From positions 280,917 to 344,916 of the forward strand of contig NZ_JAGOBJ010000004.1 of NCBI RefSeq assembly GCF_017983445.1: a stretch of DNA of 64,000 nucleotides, in the 5' to 3' direction. Made by a program: the position numbers and the translations under genes. Each line of letters starts with the position of its first letter. Positions within the stretch are counted from its first letter, which is position 1. Below, piece after piece: positions 37,924 through 49,193 of the stretch. The DNA comes from Halomonas sp. (GTDB lineage Bacteria; Pseudomonadota; Gammaproteobacteria; Pseudomonadales; Halomonadaceae). The notes below the pieces were generated by a model. It was not told where the DNA came from. It saw only the letters and a program-made list of their open reading frames with translations, and made no database searches.

Positions 37924-38940
37924 ATGCAAACCACTGATCGACAAAGGACGTTTACAGAATACGCGCTGATTGTATTAATGCTGGCGGTGGTAGCGTTGAT
38001 ACTTTGGAAGCTTGTTGGCCTGCTTATCTTGATTTTTGGGGCGGTGGTGGGCGCCTGTGTACTGCAAACCTGCATGGCGCCGCTGCTGCGGTTGGGCGCG
38101 CCCCGTTGGCTTGCGCTGTTAACCGTAATTATTGGCTTGATAGTGGTCTTGGGGCTGATCAGTTGGGGATTTGGGGCGCAGGTATCTTCCGAGCTGGAAG
38201 CCTTAACCTCTTTGCTGCCCGATGCTTGGACGCAGCTGCAGGAGCGTATTGAGGGAACGTCGCTGGCGCCGTTGTTGGATAACGCCGCCGAGCGAGCAGG
38301 CAGCATGTTTGGGAACGGCATTTCTCAAATTGGCATGGTCGTCGTCTCGATGGGGGGCAGCGTAGTCAATTTCTTCGCGCTTATCGTGGGAATGGTTTAT
38401 TTTGCGGCGCAGCCGGACGTTTACCGCCGTGGTTTATTGCTGCTTGCCCCGATTAAAAGCCGCCCACGCTTGGGTGAAGCGCTTGATGATAGCGGTAAGG
38501 CGCTGCGCTTCTGGCTGGGTGGGCAGTTAGTGGCCATGGTGGTCACCGGGCTATTGGTAGGTATCAGCATGTGGCTGTTGGATGTTCCCGCGCCTCTTGG
38601 GCTGGGGCTTATTGCCGGGCTTCTGGATTTTGTGCCGCTGGTGGGGCCACTTGTTGCAGCAATTCCTGCGCTATTGCTTGCTTACACGGTAAGCCCTCAA
38701 ACGGCGCTGTTTGTATTGATTGCCTATACGATTATTCAGCAGATTGAAGGCAATATCTTGCAGCCACTGATTCAGCAGCGCGCGGTGAGTCTTCCTCCCG
38801 CCATGCTGCTGTTTTCGCTGTTTGCCGCCAGTACGCTGTTTGGGGTGGCAGGCCTGTTATTAGCGGCCCCGCTGACCGTCGTGGTATTCGTGATGGTTAA
38901 CCGCCTTTACGTCACGCGAGAAGAAGAAGAGGCGCCGTAG
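37924..38940 (+). CDS. AI-2E family (PerM-like) membrane protein
   Basis: The 338-residue protein has the topology of the AI-2E/PerM family: two or three N-terminal membrane segments, a soluble middle stretch (LTSLLPDAWTQLQERIEG), then a bundle of C-terminal helices with the signature LDFVPLVGPLVAAIPALLLA and IQQIEGNILQPLIQQRAV. Members are transporters or exporters of uncertain substrate; the name does not prove autoinducer transport. GGAAGAG precedes the ATG. It lies outside the T6SS island. Confidence 0.9.
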   Translation: MQTTDRQRTFTEYALIVLMLAVVALILWKLVGLLILIFGAVVGACVLQTCMAPLLRLGAPRWLALLTVIIGLIVVLGLISWGFGAQVSSELEALTSLLPDAWTQLQERIEGTSLAPLLDNAAERAGSMFGNGISQIGMVVVSMGGSVVNFFALIVGMVYFAAQPDVYRRGLLLLAPIKSRPRLGEALDDSGKALRFWLGGQLVAMVVTGLLVGISMWLLDVPAPLGLGLIAGLLDFVPLVGPLVAAIPALLLAYTVSPQTALFVLIAYTIIQQIEGNILQPLIQQRAVSLPPAMLLFSLFAASTLFGVAGLLLAAPLTVVVFVMVNRLYVTREEEEAP

Positions 38941-38954
38941 GCAGGCAATCACCA

Positions 38955-38991
38955 TTGTGCTCTACATCGTTTATGCTTTTGTGGAGCACAA
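38955..38991 (+). terminator. Hairpin downstream of the AI-2E family gene
   Basis: TTGTGCTC and GAGCACAA form an 8-bp perfect stem, extended by three weaker pairs, around a 15-base loop. It lies 14 bases after the stop codon. There is no T-run on the plus strand after it, so it may act as an RNA 3' end stabiliser or a Rho-assisted terminator rather than a classical one. Confidence 0.45.
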
Positions 38992-39010
38992 CCGTATAGC
39001 CATGAGCCAT

Positions 39011-39047
39011 GTCGACCATAGCGCCTGCCTGATTGCAGGCGCTTTTG
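39011..39047 (+). repeat. Intergenic hairpin repeat, copy 1
   Basis: The block GACCATAGCGCCTGC, a GATT-type loop and GCAGGCGCTTTT form a stem followed by T residues, resembling a small terminator. Nearly the same 37-base block recurs at 40292-40328, including the bases outside the stem. It sits about 85 bases before the APH-type gene. Confidence 0.65.
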
Positions 39048-39130
39048 TTATTGGTAATGTCTTCTGCCTATGCCGTGCAGTGCAGTGAAAAGTGGTATCA
39101 ATGTGGGCTGCACATTAACAAAGCAGGTGA

Positions 39131-40141
39131 ATGGAGATTCAGGTGTATACACAAGCATTGATCGATGAATTCAAGTCGGCAATTTACCAATCGCTCGATG
39201 TTTGGAAGATGTCCCACGACACTCACGTTGAATTGCTGACCACATCGGAAAATGCCACGTTCGTTGCCCAGGATCCGCACACCGGTGACAAAAGGGTAAT
39301 TCGCGTTCATCGCCCTGGGTATCATGAGCGGCATGAGATCGAGTCCGAAATTACTTGGATTAATGCCCTGCGTGCCTCCGGTAATATTCACACGCCACGG
39401 CCGATTAGCACCATTAGCGAAAACCCTGTCGTAAGTATCCATGCCGGTAGCCGTGAGTATCATGCGGTAGCGTTTGAATACGTTAGCGGCCATGAGCCGC
39501 ATGTTGGGCAAGAGCTGCCTAGCTGGTTTGCAACGCTGGGCGCCGTCACGGCCTCGTTACATAAGCACAGTAAAAAGTGGCAGCCGCCTAAAGAATTTAC
39601 GCGTAAGCGCTGGCATCTTGACACCATGATTGCGCCTGATGGGTTGTGGGGGGATTGGCGAGAAGCGCCCGGTATGAGCCGCGTTGATAAAAGCGTAATC
39701 CATCAGGCCATCAAGCATATTGATCGGTTTATCGCAGAATATGGTGAGCGTGGAGACCGTTACGGGCTGGTGCATGGGGATTTGCGGCTAGCGAATTTAT
39801 TAGTCAGTGATGACCGGCTCACGGTGATCGACTTCGACGACAGTGGCTTTTGCTGGTACGCCTACGACTTTGCCGCCGCGATCAGTTTTCACGAGCTCAA
39901 TCCCATGGTGCCCAAACTTCGCGATGCGTGGATCCGTGGCTATCGAACCATGGCTACGTTCGAGGAGGAGGACGTCGCCGCGCTGGATACGTTCATCATG
40001 CTTCGCCGCATTATGCTCAGCGCCTGGCTGGCATCGCATTCAGAAAGCCCTACCGCCCAAGAGTTGGGCGAGGAGTATATTCAGGGCACCGCCCATTTAG
40101 CCCGCCAATATCTAAACGCTAGATCGTGCGTGATGTATTAG
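39131..40141 (+). CDS. APH/SrkA-fold phosphotransferase family protein
   Basis: The 336-residue protein has the aminoglycoside phosphotransferase (kinase-like) fold. The catalytic loop VHGDLRLANLL and the metal-binding VIDFDDSGFCWYAYD motif are intact, so it should be an active small-molecule or protein kinase. EITWINALRASGNI corresponds to the helix C region. It resembles the homoserine kinase/SrkA end of the family more than drug-resistance enzymes, and the substrate is unknown. A GTG at 39143 is an alternative start. Confidence 0.85.
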   Translation: MEIQVYTQALIDEFKSAIYQSLDVWKMSHDTHVELLTTSENATFVAQDPHTGDKRVIRVHRPGYHERHEIESEITWINALRASGNIHTPRPISTISENPVVSIHAGSREYHAVAFEYVSGHEPHVGQELPSWFATLGAVTASLHKHSKKWQPPKEFTRKRWHLDTMIAPDGLWGDWREAPGMSRVDKSVIHQAIKHIDRFIAEYGERGDRYGLVHGDLRLANLLVSDDRLTVIDFDDSGFCWYAYDFAAAISFHELNPMVPKLRDAWIRGYRTMATFEEEDVAALDTFIMLRRIMLSAWLASHSESPTAQELGEEYIQGTAHLARQYLNARSCVMY

Positions 40142-40291
40142 AGCAATACAGCTTATTACGAGCACTCAACTTCATGAAGGGGCTGTTGTCATAAGCGCTG
40201 AGTATTCAGCCTTCGTTAGCAGAATAAAGAATTCGTCATAAACAATTTTACGCTATCTGAGCGCGGCGTTAAGCTTAGCGCCATTATCCAC

Positions 40292-40328
40292 GTTGACCAT
40301 AGCGTCTGCTTGATTGCAGGCGCTTTTG
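40292..40328 (+). repeat. Intergenic hairpin repeat, copy 2
   Basis: GACCATAGCGTCTGC, a GATT-type loop and GCAGGCGCTTTT repeat the element at 39011-39047 with two changes. The T-run ends about 28 bases before the ATG of the YeeE/YedE gene, so transcripts from upstream would meet it just before that gene. It could be the terminator of the APH gene or an attenuator. Confidence 0.65.
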
Positions 40329-40353
40329 GCATTGAAAAGGTGAAGGTGACTGT

Positions 40354-41565
40354 ATGTCGACGATAACACCCGCAGCGACCACCCGCTATCGGGTGCCGCT
40401 GATTGCCACGGCGGCAATCGTACTCGGCGCATTAGTGATAGGCGTGGTGTTTGGCGCTAATACGGGGCTGCTGATGATTGTGGGCGGTTTACTGGGCATG
40501 GTGCTGTATCACGCGGCCTTTGGTTTTACCGCCGCCTGGCGGGTATTTATTACCGAGCGGCGTGGGCGTGGCCTGCGCGCACAAATGGTCATGCTGGCGA
40601 TTGCCGTTGTGTTGTTCTTTCCTGCGCTGGGCGCCGGTACCCTATTTGGCACTGAGGTACAGGGGTTTGTATCGCCTATTGGTATCTCCGTACTGTTTGG
40701 TGCCTTTCTGTTTGGCATAGGCATGCAGCTAGGGGGTGGATGCGCCTCGGGCACGCTATTTACGGCGGGTGGCGGCAATGCGCGTATGCTGATTACCCTG
40801 GTGTTCTTTATTGTAGGCTCGGTCATTGGTACGGCGCATTTTGCGTGGTGGCAGAGCTTACCTGCCTTTCAGCCAGTATCGCTGATCGATATTGCCGGTA
40901 CGGGCGGTGGAATGGCAATTAGTCTGGTGCTGTTTGCCGCCATCGCTGCCTTTACGCTGGTGATGGAAAAGCGTCGTCATGGTCAGCTGGAAAGTGCGCC
41001 GGTAGTTGAAAAACCAGGTGTTGAGCGCTGGTTAACCGGGCCATGGCCGCTGTTAGCCGGAGCCGTAGCTTTGGCACTCTTGAATTTTGCCACCTTGGCA
41101 CTGGCTGGCCGCCCGTGGGGTATTACCTCGGCCTTTGCACTGTGGGGCGCCAAGGGGTTTGAACTGGTGGGCGGTGACGTTAGCCAATGGGGCTACTGGC
41201 AGTCGCAAGGCAACGCTGCGGCACTTGAAGCCAGCGTATGGAGCGATATCACCACGGTGATGAACGTGGGCATTATGCTGGGTGCGCTGGCGGCCGCGCA
41301 TTTGGCCGGTCGTTTTGCGCCTAACTTTAAAATTCCACTACGTTCGTTATTGGCGGCAGTCGTCGGCGGGCTAATGCTGGGCTATGGGGCGCGCCTGGCG
41401 TTTGGCTGCAACATTGGTGCTTACTTTAGCGGCATCGCCTCCGGTAGCCTACACGGCTGGGTATGGCTGGTTGCGGCATTCGCGGGGAACATGTTCGGCG
41501 TTAAACTGCGCCCGTTCTTTTTCGACGGTGTAGAAGGCCGCAAGCCGGTTGCCAAGACGAGTTAA
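40354..41565 (+). CDS. YeeE/YedE family transporter (TsuA-like)
   Basis: The 403-residue protein has about ten membrane segments and the two internally related family motifs: GIGMQLGGGCASGTLF (near residue 120) and YGARLAFGCNIGAYF (near residue 345), each with the conserved cysteine that conducts sulfur species in thiosulfate transporters. It probably imports thiosulfate or a related sulfur compound. No sulfur-metabolism genes or TusA-like partner are next to it, so the exact substrate is open. Confidence 0.88.
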   Translation: MSTITPAATTRYRVPLIATAAIVLGALVIGVVFGANTGLLMIVGGLLGMVLYHAAFGFTAAWRVFITERRGRGLRAQMVMLAIAVVLFFPALGAGTLFGTEVQGFVSPIGISVLFGAFLFGIGMQLGGGCASGTLFTAGGGNARMLITLVFFIVGSVIGTAHFAWWQSLPAFQPVSLIDIAGTGGGMAISLVLFAAIAAFTLVMEKRRHGQLESAPVVEKPGVERWLTGPWPLLAGAVALALLNFATLALAGRPWGITSAFALWGAKGFELVGGDVSQWGYWQSQGNAAALEASVWSDITTVMNVGIMLGALAAAHLAGRFAPNFKIPLRSLLAAVVGGLMLGYGARLAFGCNIGAYFSGIASGSLHGWVWLVAAFAGNMFGVKLRPFFFDGVEGRKPVAKTS

Positions 41566-41605
41566 TCGCCTTTTCAATTGCTGTCTTAAATCCTGTTTTA
41601 AGAAC

Positions 41606-41617
41606 GGTTTTAAAACC
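41606..41617. promoter_or_regulatory. Perfect palindrome in T/A-rich spacer
   Basis: GGTTTTAAAACC is a perfect 12-bp palindrome between the transporter gene and malic enzyme, flanked by several CTTAAA/TTTAAG words. It may be an operator, but no regulator is recognised. Confidence 0.3.
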
Positions 41618-41641
41618 ATTTAAAAGCTGCTTTAAGCCCTG

Positions 41642-41670
41642 CGCCCTGGTTCAAAACCGGGGCGTTTTTT
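41642..41670 (+). terminator. Intrinsic terminator after the YeeE/YedE gene
   Basis: CGCCCTGGTT and AACCGGGGCG pair (one wobble) around a CAA loop and are followed by six T. It separates the transporter gene from maeA. Confidence 0.9.
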
Positions 41671-41787
41671 ATCGTAATCGGTGTGTCACTTCCACCTTTG
41701 TCGTACTAGCATGTTACATTATTGGCAAACGCCGCCAACGCCCAGCGTTGCTGCATTGCAATAGAAATTGACCCAACGAGAGCGCCT

Positions 41788-43467
41788 ATGTCCACGACGA
41801 GTAAACGCCCCTTATATATTCCTTACGCCGGTCCTTCTTTACTTGAAATGCCACTATTGAACAAAGGCAGCGCGTTTACTCAAGAGGAGCGCTTGGCATT
41901 TAACCTGATTGGCCTGCTGCCGCAAAATGTCGAAACCATTGATGATCAGTTAGAGCGCGCTTATCGCCAGTACCAGCAGTGCAATAGCGCTCTTGAGCGC
42001 CATATTTATTTGCGTGCCATTCAAGACGACAACGAAACGCTCTACTTCCGCTTGGTATCTGAGCATCTTGAAGAGATGCTGCCGATTATCTATACGCCGA
42101 CCGTCGGTCAGGCGTGTCAGGAATTCTCCAACATTTATCGCAACCACAGGGGCCTGTTTATCGGCTACCAGGATCGCGATCATATGGATGACATGCTGCG
42201 CAGCGCCACTAAAGATAACGTTAAAGTGATCGTGGTCACCGACGGCGAACGTATCCTGGGCCTGGGTGATCAGGGCATTGGGGGCATGGGCATTCCGATT
42301 GGTAAGCTGGCGCTTTACACCGCCTGTGGCGGCATTAGCCCTGCGCATACCCTGCCGATCATGATTGATGTGGGCACTAATAATCAGGCGCTGCTGGATG
42401 ACCCAATGTATATGGGCTGGCGCCATAAGCGGGTAAGTCAGGAAGAGTACGATGCCTTTATGGACGAGTTCATTTCAGCGCTAAAACGTCGTTGGCCCAA
42501 TGCGCTCCTGCAGTTTGAGGATTTTGCTCAGGCGAACGCAGTGCCGCTGCTTGAGCGCTATCGCAACGAGCTGTGCTGCTTTAACGATGATGTTCAAGGC
42601 ACAGCGTCCGTTGTGGTGGGAACGCTGATGGCGGCCTGCCAGGCGCGTGAAGAGACCATTGCTCAGCAGCGCGTGGTGTTTGTTGGCGGCGGCTCTGCCG
42701 GTTGCGGGATTGCCGAGCAGGTTGTGGTCGCAATGGAGGCTGAAGGCCTGACGGAAAGCGAAGCGCGGGCGCGAGTGTTCGTTGTCGACCGCGAAGGCCT
42801 GATGACGTCGGATCAGGAGTGGCAGCGTGATTTCCAGCGCCGCCTGGCCCATGACCCGGCATTGGTCGCTAACTGGAATGGCCAGGGCCTGGAAGAAACC
42901 ATCGCCCAGATGAAACCCACAGTATTGATTGGTGTGTGTGGTCAGCGCGGTATCTTTACCGAGCAGGTCGTGAAAACCATGCACGCGGGCTGCGAGCATC
43001 CGGTCATCATGCCGCTCTCCAACCCGACCTCTCAGGCGGAAGCGGTTCCTGAAGACGTGATTCGCTGGACTGATGGTCAGGCGTTGGTCGCTACCGGCAG
43101 CCCCTTTGCACCGGTAGTGTATAACGGCCGTACGTATCCGATTGCTCAGTGCAACAATGCGTATATTTTCCCGGGTATTGGGTTAGGCGTAATTGCCGCC
43201 AACGCGAACCGGATTACCGATGAGATGCTGATGAGCGCCTCGCGGGCGCTGGCGCGTGAAGCACCCATCGTTAAAGAGGGTAGAGGCGCACTGTTACCGC
43301 CGCTTTCGCGTATTCGTGAAATCAGCCAGTCGATTGCCTTCGAAGTAGCTGCTACCGCGCAGCATAATGGCGTTGCGTTGACTACCAGCGGCACCAAGCT
43401 GCGCGAAGATATCGAGAAAGCAAGCTGGTCGCCTGAGTACCGTACCTATCGCCGTCGTGCCGTTTAA
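41788..43467 (+). CDS. maeA: NAD-dependent malic enzyme
   Basis: The 559-residue enzyme oxidatively decarboxylates malate to pyruvate with NAD. The N-terminal malic domain has [38 protein letters not shown] and [10 protein letters not shown]. The NAD-binding part has [15 protein letters not shown] and [15 protein letters not shown]. Length and motifs fit the SfcA/MaeA group. The ATG at 41788 gives the family start; the longer frame from 41722 runs through a region without family similarity. Confidence 0.95.
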   Translation: MSTTSKRPLYIPYAGPSLLEMPLLNKGSAFTQEERLAFNLIGLLPQNVETIDDQLERAYRQYQQCNSALERHIYLRAIQDDNETLYFRLVSEHLEEMLPIIYTPTVGQACQEFSNIYRNHRGLFIGYQDRDHMDDMLRSATKDNVKVIVVTDGERILGLGDQGIGGMGIPIGKLALYTACGGISPAHTLPIMIDVGTNNQALLDDPMYMGWRHKRVSQEEYDAFMDEFISALKRRWPNALLQFEDFAQANAVPLLERYRNELCCFNDDVQGTASVVVGTLMAACQAREETIAQQRVVFVGGGSAGCGIAEQVVVAMEAEGLTESEARARVFVVDREGLMTSDQEWQRDFQRRLAHDPALVANWNGQGLEETIAQMKPTVLIGVCGQRGIFTEQVVKTMHAGCEHPVIMPLSNPTSQAEAVPEDVIRWTDGQALVATGSPFAPVVYNGRTYPIAQCNNAYIFPGIGLGVIAANANRITDEMLMSASRALAREAPIVKEGRGALLPPLSRIREISQSIAFEVAATAQHNGVALTTSGTKLREDIEKASWSPEYRTYRRRAV

Positions 43468-43480
43468 GCGGTAGCGAGGC

Positions 43481-43508
43481 AAAAAAAAGCCCCCACCGAG
43501 GTGGGGGC
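43481..43508 (-). terminator. Intrinsic terminator of acnA, shared spacer with maeA
   Basis: GCCCCCAC and GTGGGGGC form an 8-bp stem around a CGAG loop. On the minus strand it is followed by eight U, so it terminates acnA. On the plus strand no T-run follows, but the hairpin may help end maeA transcripts too. Confidence 0.92.
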
Positions 43509-43531
43509 ATGCAAGCATTGGTAGGTATTAC

Positions 43532-46279
43532 TTAGGCTGCGCCGATCATTTTGCGCAGCACGTAGTGAAGGATACCACCGTGACGGTAGTAAGCCAGCTC
43601 ATTGACCGTATCAATTCTGCACTTGGCATCAACGGTACGTTCGTTATCGCCGTTTTTGATCACTACCTGCACTGTTTTCCCAGGGCTTAAATCACTTAAC
43701 CCTGCAATCGATACTTCCTCATCGCCGGTCAATCCCAGGGTTTCACGGGTCTCACCTTCCGGGAATTGCAGTGGCACCACGCCCATACCGATCAGGTTAG
43801 AACGGTGGATACGCTCGAAGGACTCAGCGATGACGGCGCGCACGCCCAATAAGCGTGTTCCTTTGGCGGCCCAGTCGCGTGAAGAGCCGGTGCCGTACTC
43901 TTTACCCGCAATCACGACAAGCGGCGTGCCTGCTTCCTGGTATTTCATGGCAGCATCATAAATCGACATCTGCTCACCGCTGGGCACATACCGGGTTTCT
44001 CCCCCGACCACGCCATCCAGCATTTCGTTTTTGATACGCACGTTGGCGAAGGTGCCACGCATCATGACTTCATGGTTGCCCCGGCGCGAGCCGTAGGAGT
44101 TGAAGTCGACCGGCTTCACGCCATGCTCTTGCAGGTAACGGCCTGCGGGGCTATCTGGTTTGATAGCGCCTGCGGGTGAAATATGGTCAGTGGTTACCGA
44201 GTCGCCCAGCATGGCGAGAACGCGGGCATTGGTGACATCTTCAATGGGGTCGGGGTCTCGGCCCATCCCTTCGAAGAACGGCGGGTGCTGAATATAGGTA
44301 GATTCAGGCCACTGATAAACTTGGCTTTCGGAAACGTTAATTGCCTGCCACGTTTCATCACCTTCAAATACCTCGCCGTACTCTTTACGGAACATCTCGG
44401 TATTTACTTTTTCGACGGCCTCGGCAATTTCGGCCTGAGACGGCCAGATATCTTTTAGGTAAACCGAATTGCCATCGCTGTCTTTACCTAATGGGTCTTG
44501 CGTTAAGTCGCGCTGAACGTTGCCTGCCAGTGCATAGGCCACTACCAGGGGGGGAGACGCAAGCCAGTTGGTTTTGACCAGCGGGTGAACACGGCCTTCG
44601 AAGTTACGGTTACCCGAAAGTACCGAGGCCACGGTTAGATCACCTTTATTGACGGCTTTCTCAATGGCTTCAGGCAGCGGGCCTGAGTTACCGATACACG
44701 TCGTGCAGCCATAACCCACCAGGTTAAAGCCCAGGGCGTCTAAATCTTCGTTCAAGTTGGCCGCCGCCAGATAATCGGTCACCACCTTGGAGCCTGGCGC
44801 CAGCGATGTTTTCACCCAAGGCTTGGTCGTCAGGCCTTTTTCGCGCGCTTTACGGGCCAGTAGGCCAGCGGCCATCATGACGCTAGGGTTGGATGTATTG
44901 GTGCACGAGGTGATGGCGGCAATGACCACAGCGCCTGGATCAAGACTGAAGGCCTGATCGCCAATGGTGACGTCCTGGCTATCGGCATGCTTGAACTCGC
45001 CTTCAAGGCTACGCTCAATGCCCACGGCTGTCTGGCCACCTTCAGAGTCGAACTTACCTTTTTCCGTGGTGGGCTGCGCCTTGGCATCTTCCTGCATGAT
45101 TTTATCGAACGCGCTGGCCATATCTTTTAGGGCAACGCGATCCTGAGGGCGCTTGGGCCCTGCAAGGCTTGCTTCCACTTCGGTCATATCAAGGTGCAGC
45201 GTATCGGTGAACACCGGCTCGTCGCCTGGTTCACGCCATAGCCCCTGGGTTTTGCTATAGGCTTCTACCAGCGCAACCTGCTCATCTTCGCGCCCGGTTA
45301 AACGCATATAGTTCAGCGTTTCGTCATCGACCGGGAAGAAGCCACAGGTAGCGCCGTATTCGGGGGCCATGTTGGCAATCGTTGCGCGGTCGGCAAGGGG
45401 CAGGTCTTTAAGGCCGTCGCCGTAGAATTCGACAAACTTACCCACAACGCCTTTCTTGCGCAGCATTTCGGTAACGGTCAGTACCAGATCCGTCGCGGTA
45501 ATGCCTTCACGCAGCTTGCCGGTCAGTTTGAAGCCAATCACTTCCGGGATCAGCATGGATACCGGCTGGCCAAGCATGGCCGCTTCGGCTTCGATACCGC
45601 CCACGCCCCAGCCAAGTACGCCAAGGCCGTTGATCATGGTGGTGTGAGAGTCGGTACCTACCAGGGTATCGGGGTAGGCAAATGTGGTGCCATCTTCCTC
45701 TTTGGTCCACACGCTGCGGCCCAGATACTCAAGGTTTACCTGGTGACAAATGCCGGTGCCGGGTGGCACTACGCTAAAGTTGTTAAAAGCCTGCTGGCCC
45801 CAGCGCAGAAACTCGTAGCGTTCACGGTTACGCTGCATTTCAATTTCGACGTTCTCTTCAAACGCCGTGGCATTACCAAACTTGTCGACCATGACCGAGT
45901 GGTCGATGACCAGGTCAACCGGGGAAAGAGGATTGATACGGGCGGGGTCTTCACCAAGTTTTTCTACCGCTGCGCGCATGGAGGCTAAATCGACCACGCC
46001 GGGCACGCCGGTAAAATCCTGCATTAATACACGAGCGGGACGGTAGCCGATTTCACGGCTGGATTTGCCCTCTTTCTGCCAGTCGACCAGGGCCTGCATA
46101 TCCTCTTGGTCAACGCTTTCGTCATCGGCAAAACGCAGTTGGTTTTCAAGCAGGATTTTTAGCGTCTTGGGGAGCCGGTCAATATTGCCAAGCGCGTCGG
46201 CGGCTTTGGGAAGGCTATAGTAGCGGTACTGCTGGCTACCCACATCCAGCGTTTGCATTGTATCGGGTGTATTACTCAT
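43532..46279 (-). CDS. acnA: Aconitate hydratase A
   Basis: The 915-residue 4Fe-4S enzyme interconverts citrate and isocitrate in the TCA cycle. Cluster cysteines are in [14 protein letters not shown] (about residue 459) and [14 protein letters not shown] (about 525 and 528). The C-terminal swivel domain shows [20 protein letters not shown] and the [15 protein letters not shown] loop. GAGGAG lies 7 bases before the ATG. It is convergent with maeA and divergent from trxB across a 224-base spacer. Confidence 0.97.
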   Translation of the reverse strand: MSNTPDTMQTLDVGSQQYRYYSLPKAADALGNIDRLPKTLKILLENQLRFADDESVDQEDMQALVDWQKEGKSSREIGYRPARVLMQDFTGVPGVVDLASMRAAVEKLGEDPARINPLSPVDLVIDHSVMVDKFGNATAFEENVEIEMQRNRERYEFLRWGQQAFNNFSVVPPGTGICHQVNLEYLGRSVWTKEEDGTTFAYPDTLVGTDSHTTMINGLGVLGWGVGGIEAEAAMLGQPVSMLIPEVIGFKLTGKLREGITATDLVLTVTEMLRKKGVVGKFVEFYGDGLKDLPLADRATIANMAPEYGATCGFFPVDDETLNYMRLTGREDEQVALVEAYSKTQGLWREPGDEPVFTDTLHLDMTEVEASLAGPKRPQDRVALKDMASAFDKIMQEDAKAQPTTEKGKFDSEGGQTAVGIERSLEGEFKHADSQDVTIGDQAFSLDPGAVVIAAITSCTNTSNPSVMMAAGLLARKAREKGLTTKPWVKTSLAPGSKVVTDYLAAANLNEDLDALGFNLVGYGCTTCIGNSGPLPEAIEKAVNKGDLTVASVLSGNRNFEGRVHPLVKTNWLASPPLVVAYALAGNVQRDLTQDPLGKDSDGNSVYLKDIWPSQAEIAEAVEKVNTEMFRKEYGEVFEGDETWQAINVSESQVYQWPESTYIQHPPFFEGMGRDPDPIEDVTNARVLAMLGDSVTTDHISPAGAIKPDSPAGRYLQEHGVKPVDFNSYGSRRGNHEVMMRGTFANVRIKNEMLDGVVGGETRYVPSGEQMSIYDAAMKYQEAGTPLVVIAGKEYGTGSSRDWAAKGTRLLGVRAVIAESFERIHRSNLIGMGVVPLQFPEGETRETLGLTGDEEVSIAGLSDLSPGKTVQVVIKNGDNERTVDAKCRIDTVNELAYYRHGGILHYVLRKMIGAA

Positions 46280-46485
46280 GCCTTTCTCCTCTTATTGCGT
46301 TGCGCGGCATTTCGCTTAGCGCGACGGTCACTGTCTTCCTTTTTAGTATGGCTTACATAGTAGTAGGACATGGGTGTTTATAAAGGCTGATTCAAGGTGT
46401 CTTCGCCTAATAGCCAACGCTTAACCTTGCAATCGCTTGTACTTGGCGCCATTTCAGGCAAACTCTCTGCGACTTTATCAGCTAG

Positions 46486-47454
<969 letters not shown>

Positions 47455-47460
47455 CGTTAG

Positions 47461-47991
47461 TCAGCAGTCGATAGGCTCTTTAACTACCCTTGCCCGGCCT
47501 AAGACGCTGAGCACTAAATCTGCCCCTTGCGTGCGCCCGGCTGCGTGCCGGGGGCAGACCGAAAACGTACTGTTAAATCCCGTGGCATGCCCAAGCGACG
47601 TGTATTTGATCCGTGCATGGCCGTTCTTGCTTACATCCACGTCGCTGCTGGGCGGAAACAGCCGCACGATCTCGTCTTGACTGATATCTCGCGTCTTATC
47701 GCCATTGACGATCATCAGTTCGCCGCTCCAGTCGCTTAGGCAGGTGCTGTGATTGGCACTGGCAGGGCATAGCGTTATATCGCCCTGCCGAGTAATCGCC
47801 GTACTGCGGGCCAGTGAAAGCGCGCTTTGCAGCCGGTTTACTTCACTCGTAACGGCAGTGCGCTCGCCTAATGACTGAAAACGCGGCACTCCCCAAACTG
47901 CCAGCGCGCCCACCAATACCAGCACGACCAGCAGCTCAATAAGGGTAAATCCGCTCGCTCTGAGTGAATATTCGATATGGCGATGCGTCAT
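47461..47991 (-). CDS. fimT: FimT/GspH-type pseudopilin
   Basis: The 176-residue product has a prepilin leader and helix (SGFTLIELLVVLVLVGALA) with glutamate at +5, then RFQSLGERTAVTSEVNRLQSALSLARSTAITR, the classic GspH/FimT region. Cysteine pairs (ITLCPASANHSTCLSDW) follow. GGGAGA lies just before the ATG at 47991; the frame extends 11 codons upstream without a site. It is a lone pilin gene next to thiO, about 41 kb from the other minor pilin genes. It likely belongs to the same type IV pilus and DNA-uptake apparatus. Confidence 0.87.
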   Translation of the reverse strand: MTHRHIEYSLRASGFTLIELLVVLVLVGALAVWGVPRFQSLGERTAVTSEVNRLQSALSLARSTAITRQGDITLCPASANHSTCLSDWSGELMIVNGDKTRDISQDEIVRLFPPSSDVDVSKNGHARIKYTSLGHATGFNSTFSVCPRHAAGRTQGADLVLSVLGRARVVKEPIDC

Positions 47992-48092
47992 GTACTCTCC
48001 CTGTCGCTTGACCTGCCCAATCACCTCGCTATGCTCATCGTCCTATCCGGCCTGTGTGTCGGCCATCAAGTAAGCCAACGTAGGCAACGTGA

Positions 48093-49193
48093 GTGAGCGA
48101 TTTTCTAATTATTGGCGGCGGTGTTATCGGCATGCTGACCGCGCTGCAGTTAGCCGATGCCGGGCAGCACGTCACGATTATTGAGCGTGGCACCTGTGGC
48201 AAGGAAGCCTCCTGGGCGGGTGGCGGCATTGTATCACCGCTTTATCCGTGGCGTTATGCGCCGCCCATCTCGCAGCTTTCACGCTGGTCAGAAGGGGCAT
48301 ATCCGACCCTGGCACTGCGTTTACTTGAAGAGACCGGCATCGACCCCGAGTACCGCCAAAAAGGCCTGCTTTACTTAAATGTCGATGACGAGGAGCGCGC
48401 GTTAGGCTGGGCGCGCCAGATGGGTAAGCCTCTGGTGCAGGTAGATGCCGATTTTGTACATCAAAAAGAGCCTGACGTCGCCATTAGCCATGAAAATGCG
48501 CTGTGGATGCCTACCTTGGGCAGCGTACGAAACCCAAGGCTAGGTCAGGCGTTACGCGCTAAATTACTCGCCATGCCGAGGGTAACGTTACAGGAACACT
48601 GCGAGGTGCACGACTTTCAACGCCGTGATGGAGTGGTGGTCGGTGTTAGTACCTCGCAAGGAGCCTTTGAAGCCGGGCGGCTCGTAGTATGCGGGGGCGC
48701 GTGGAGTGCGAAGCTACTGGCCACCCTTGGCGTGCACCTGCCGGTACGTCCAGTGAAAGGCCAGATGATTGCCTATCAGGCGCCCCTAGGGCTTGTACAG
48801 CGGGTCGTGCTGAAAGACGGCCGTTATGTGATTCCACGTAACGATGGTCTGTTGCTGGTCGGCTCGACCTTGGAAGAGGCGGGGTTTGATAAAACCACCG
48901 ACGCAGAGGCGCTGGCGTCTTTACAGCAAAGCGCCGAGCGTATCGTACCGGCGCTGGAAAAATGCCCGATCGCCTATCACTGGGCGGGCCTGCGCCCCGG
49001 TTCACCTGACGGCATTCCATTTATCGGCGCCATCCCAGAGCAGCCCAATGTGTTTGTTAACGCCGGGCACTACCGTAATGGGTTGGTGCTGGCGCCAGCC
49101 TCTACCCATTTGCTGGCCGATCAACTGCTTGGTCGGGAGCCGTTAATTGACCCGACGCCTTTTCTGCCGGGCCGGACGCACTTCGGGGGCTAA
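48093..49193 (+). CDS. thiO: Glycine oxidase ThiO
   Basis: A 366-residue FAD enzyme of the DAO family that oxidises glycine to iminoacetate for thiazole synthesis. The FAD motif IIGGGVIGMLTALQLADAG is at the N-terminus; ERGTCGKEASWAGGGIVSPL and the C-terminal AYHWAGLRPGSPDGIPFIG and GHYRNGLVLAPAS are typical of ThiO. The start is GTG. The end overlaps the convergent PP0621-like gene by four bases. No other thiamine gene is adjacent. Confidence 0.91.
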   Translation: MSDFLIIGGGVIGMLTALQLADAGQHVTIIERGTCGKEASWAGGGIVSPLYPWRYAPPISQLSRWSEGAYPTLALRLLEETGIDPEYRQKGLLYLNVDDEERALGWARQMGKPLVQVDADFVHQKEPDVAISHENALWMPTLGSVRNPRLGQALRAKLLAMPRVTLQEHCEVHDFQRRDGVVVGVSTSQGAFEAGRLVVCGGAWSAKLLATLGVHLPVRPVKGQMIAYQAPLGLVQRVVLKDGRYVIPRNDGLLLVGSTLEEAGFDKTTDAEALASLQQSAERIVPALEKCPIAYHWAGLRPGSPDGIPFIGAIPEQPNVFVNAGHYRNGLVLAPASTHLLADQLLGREPLIDPTPFLPGRTHFGG

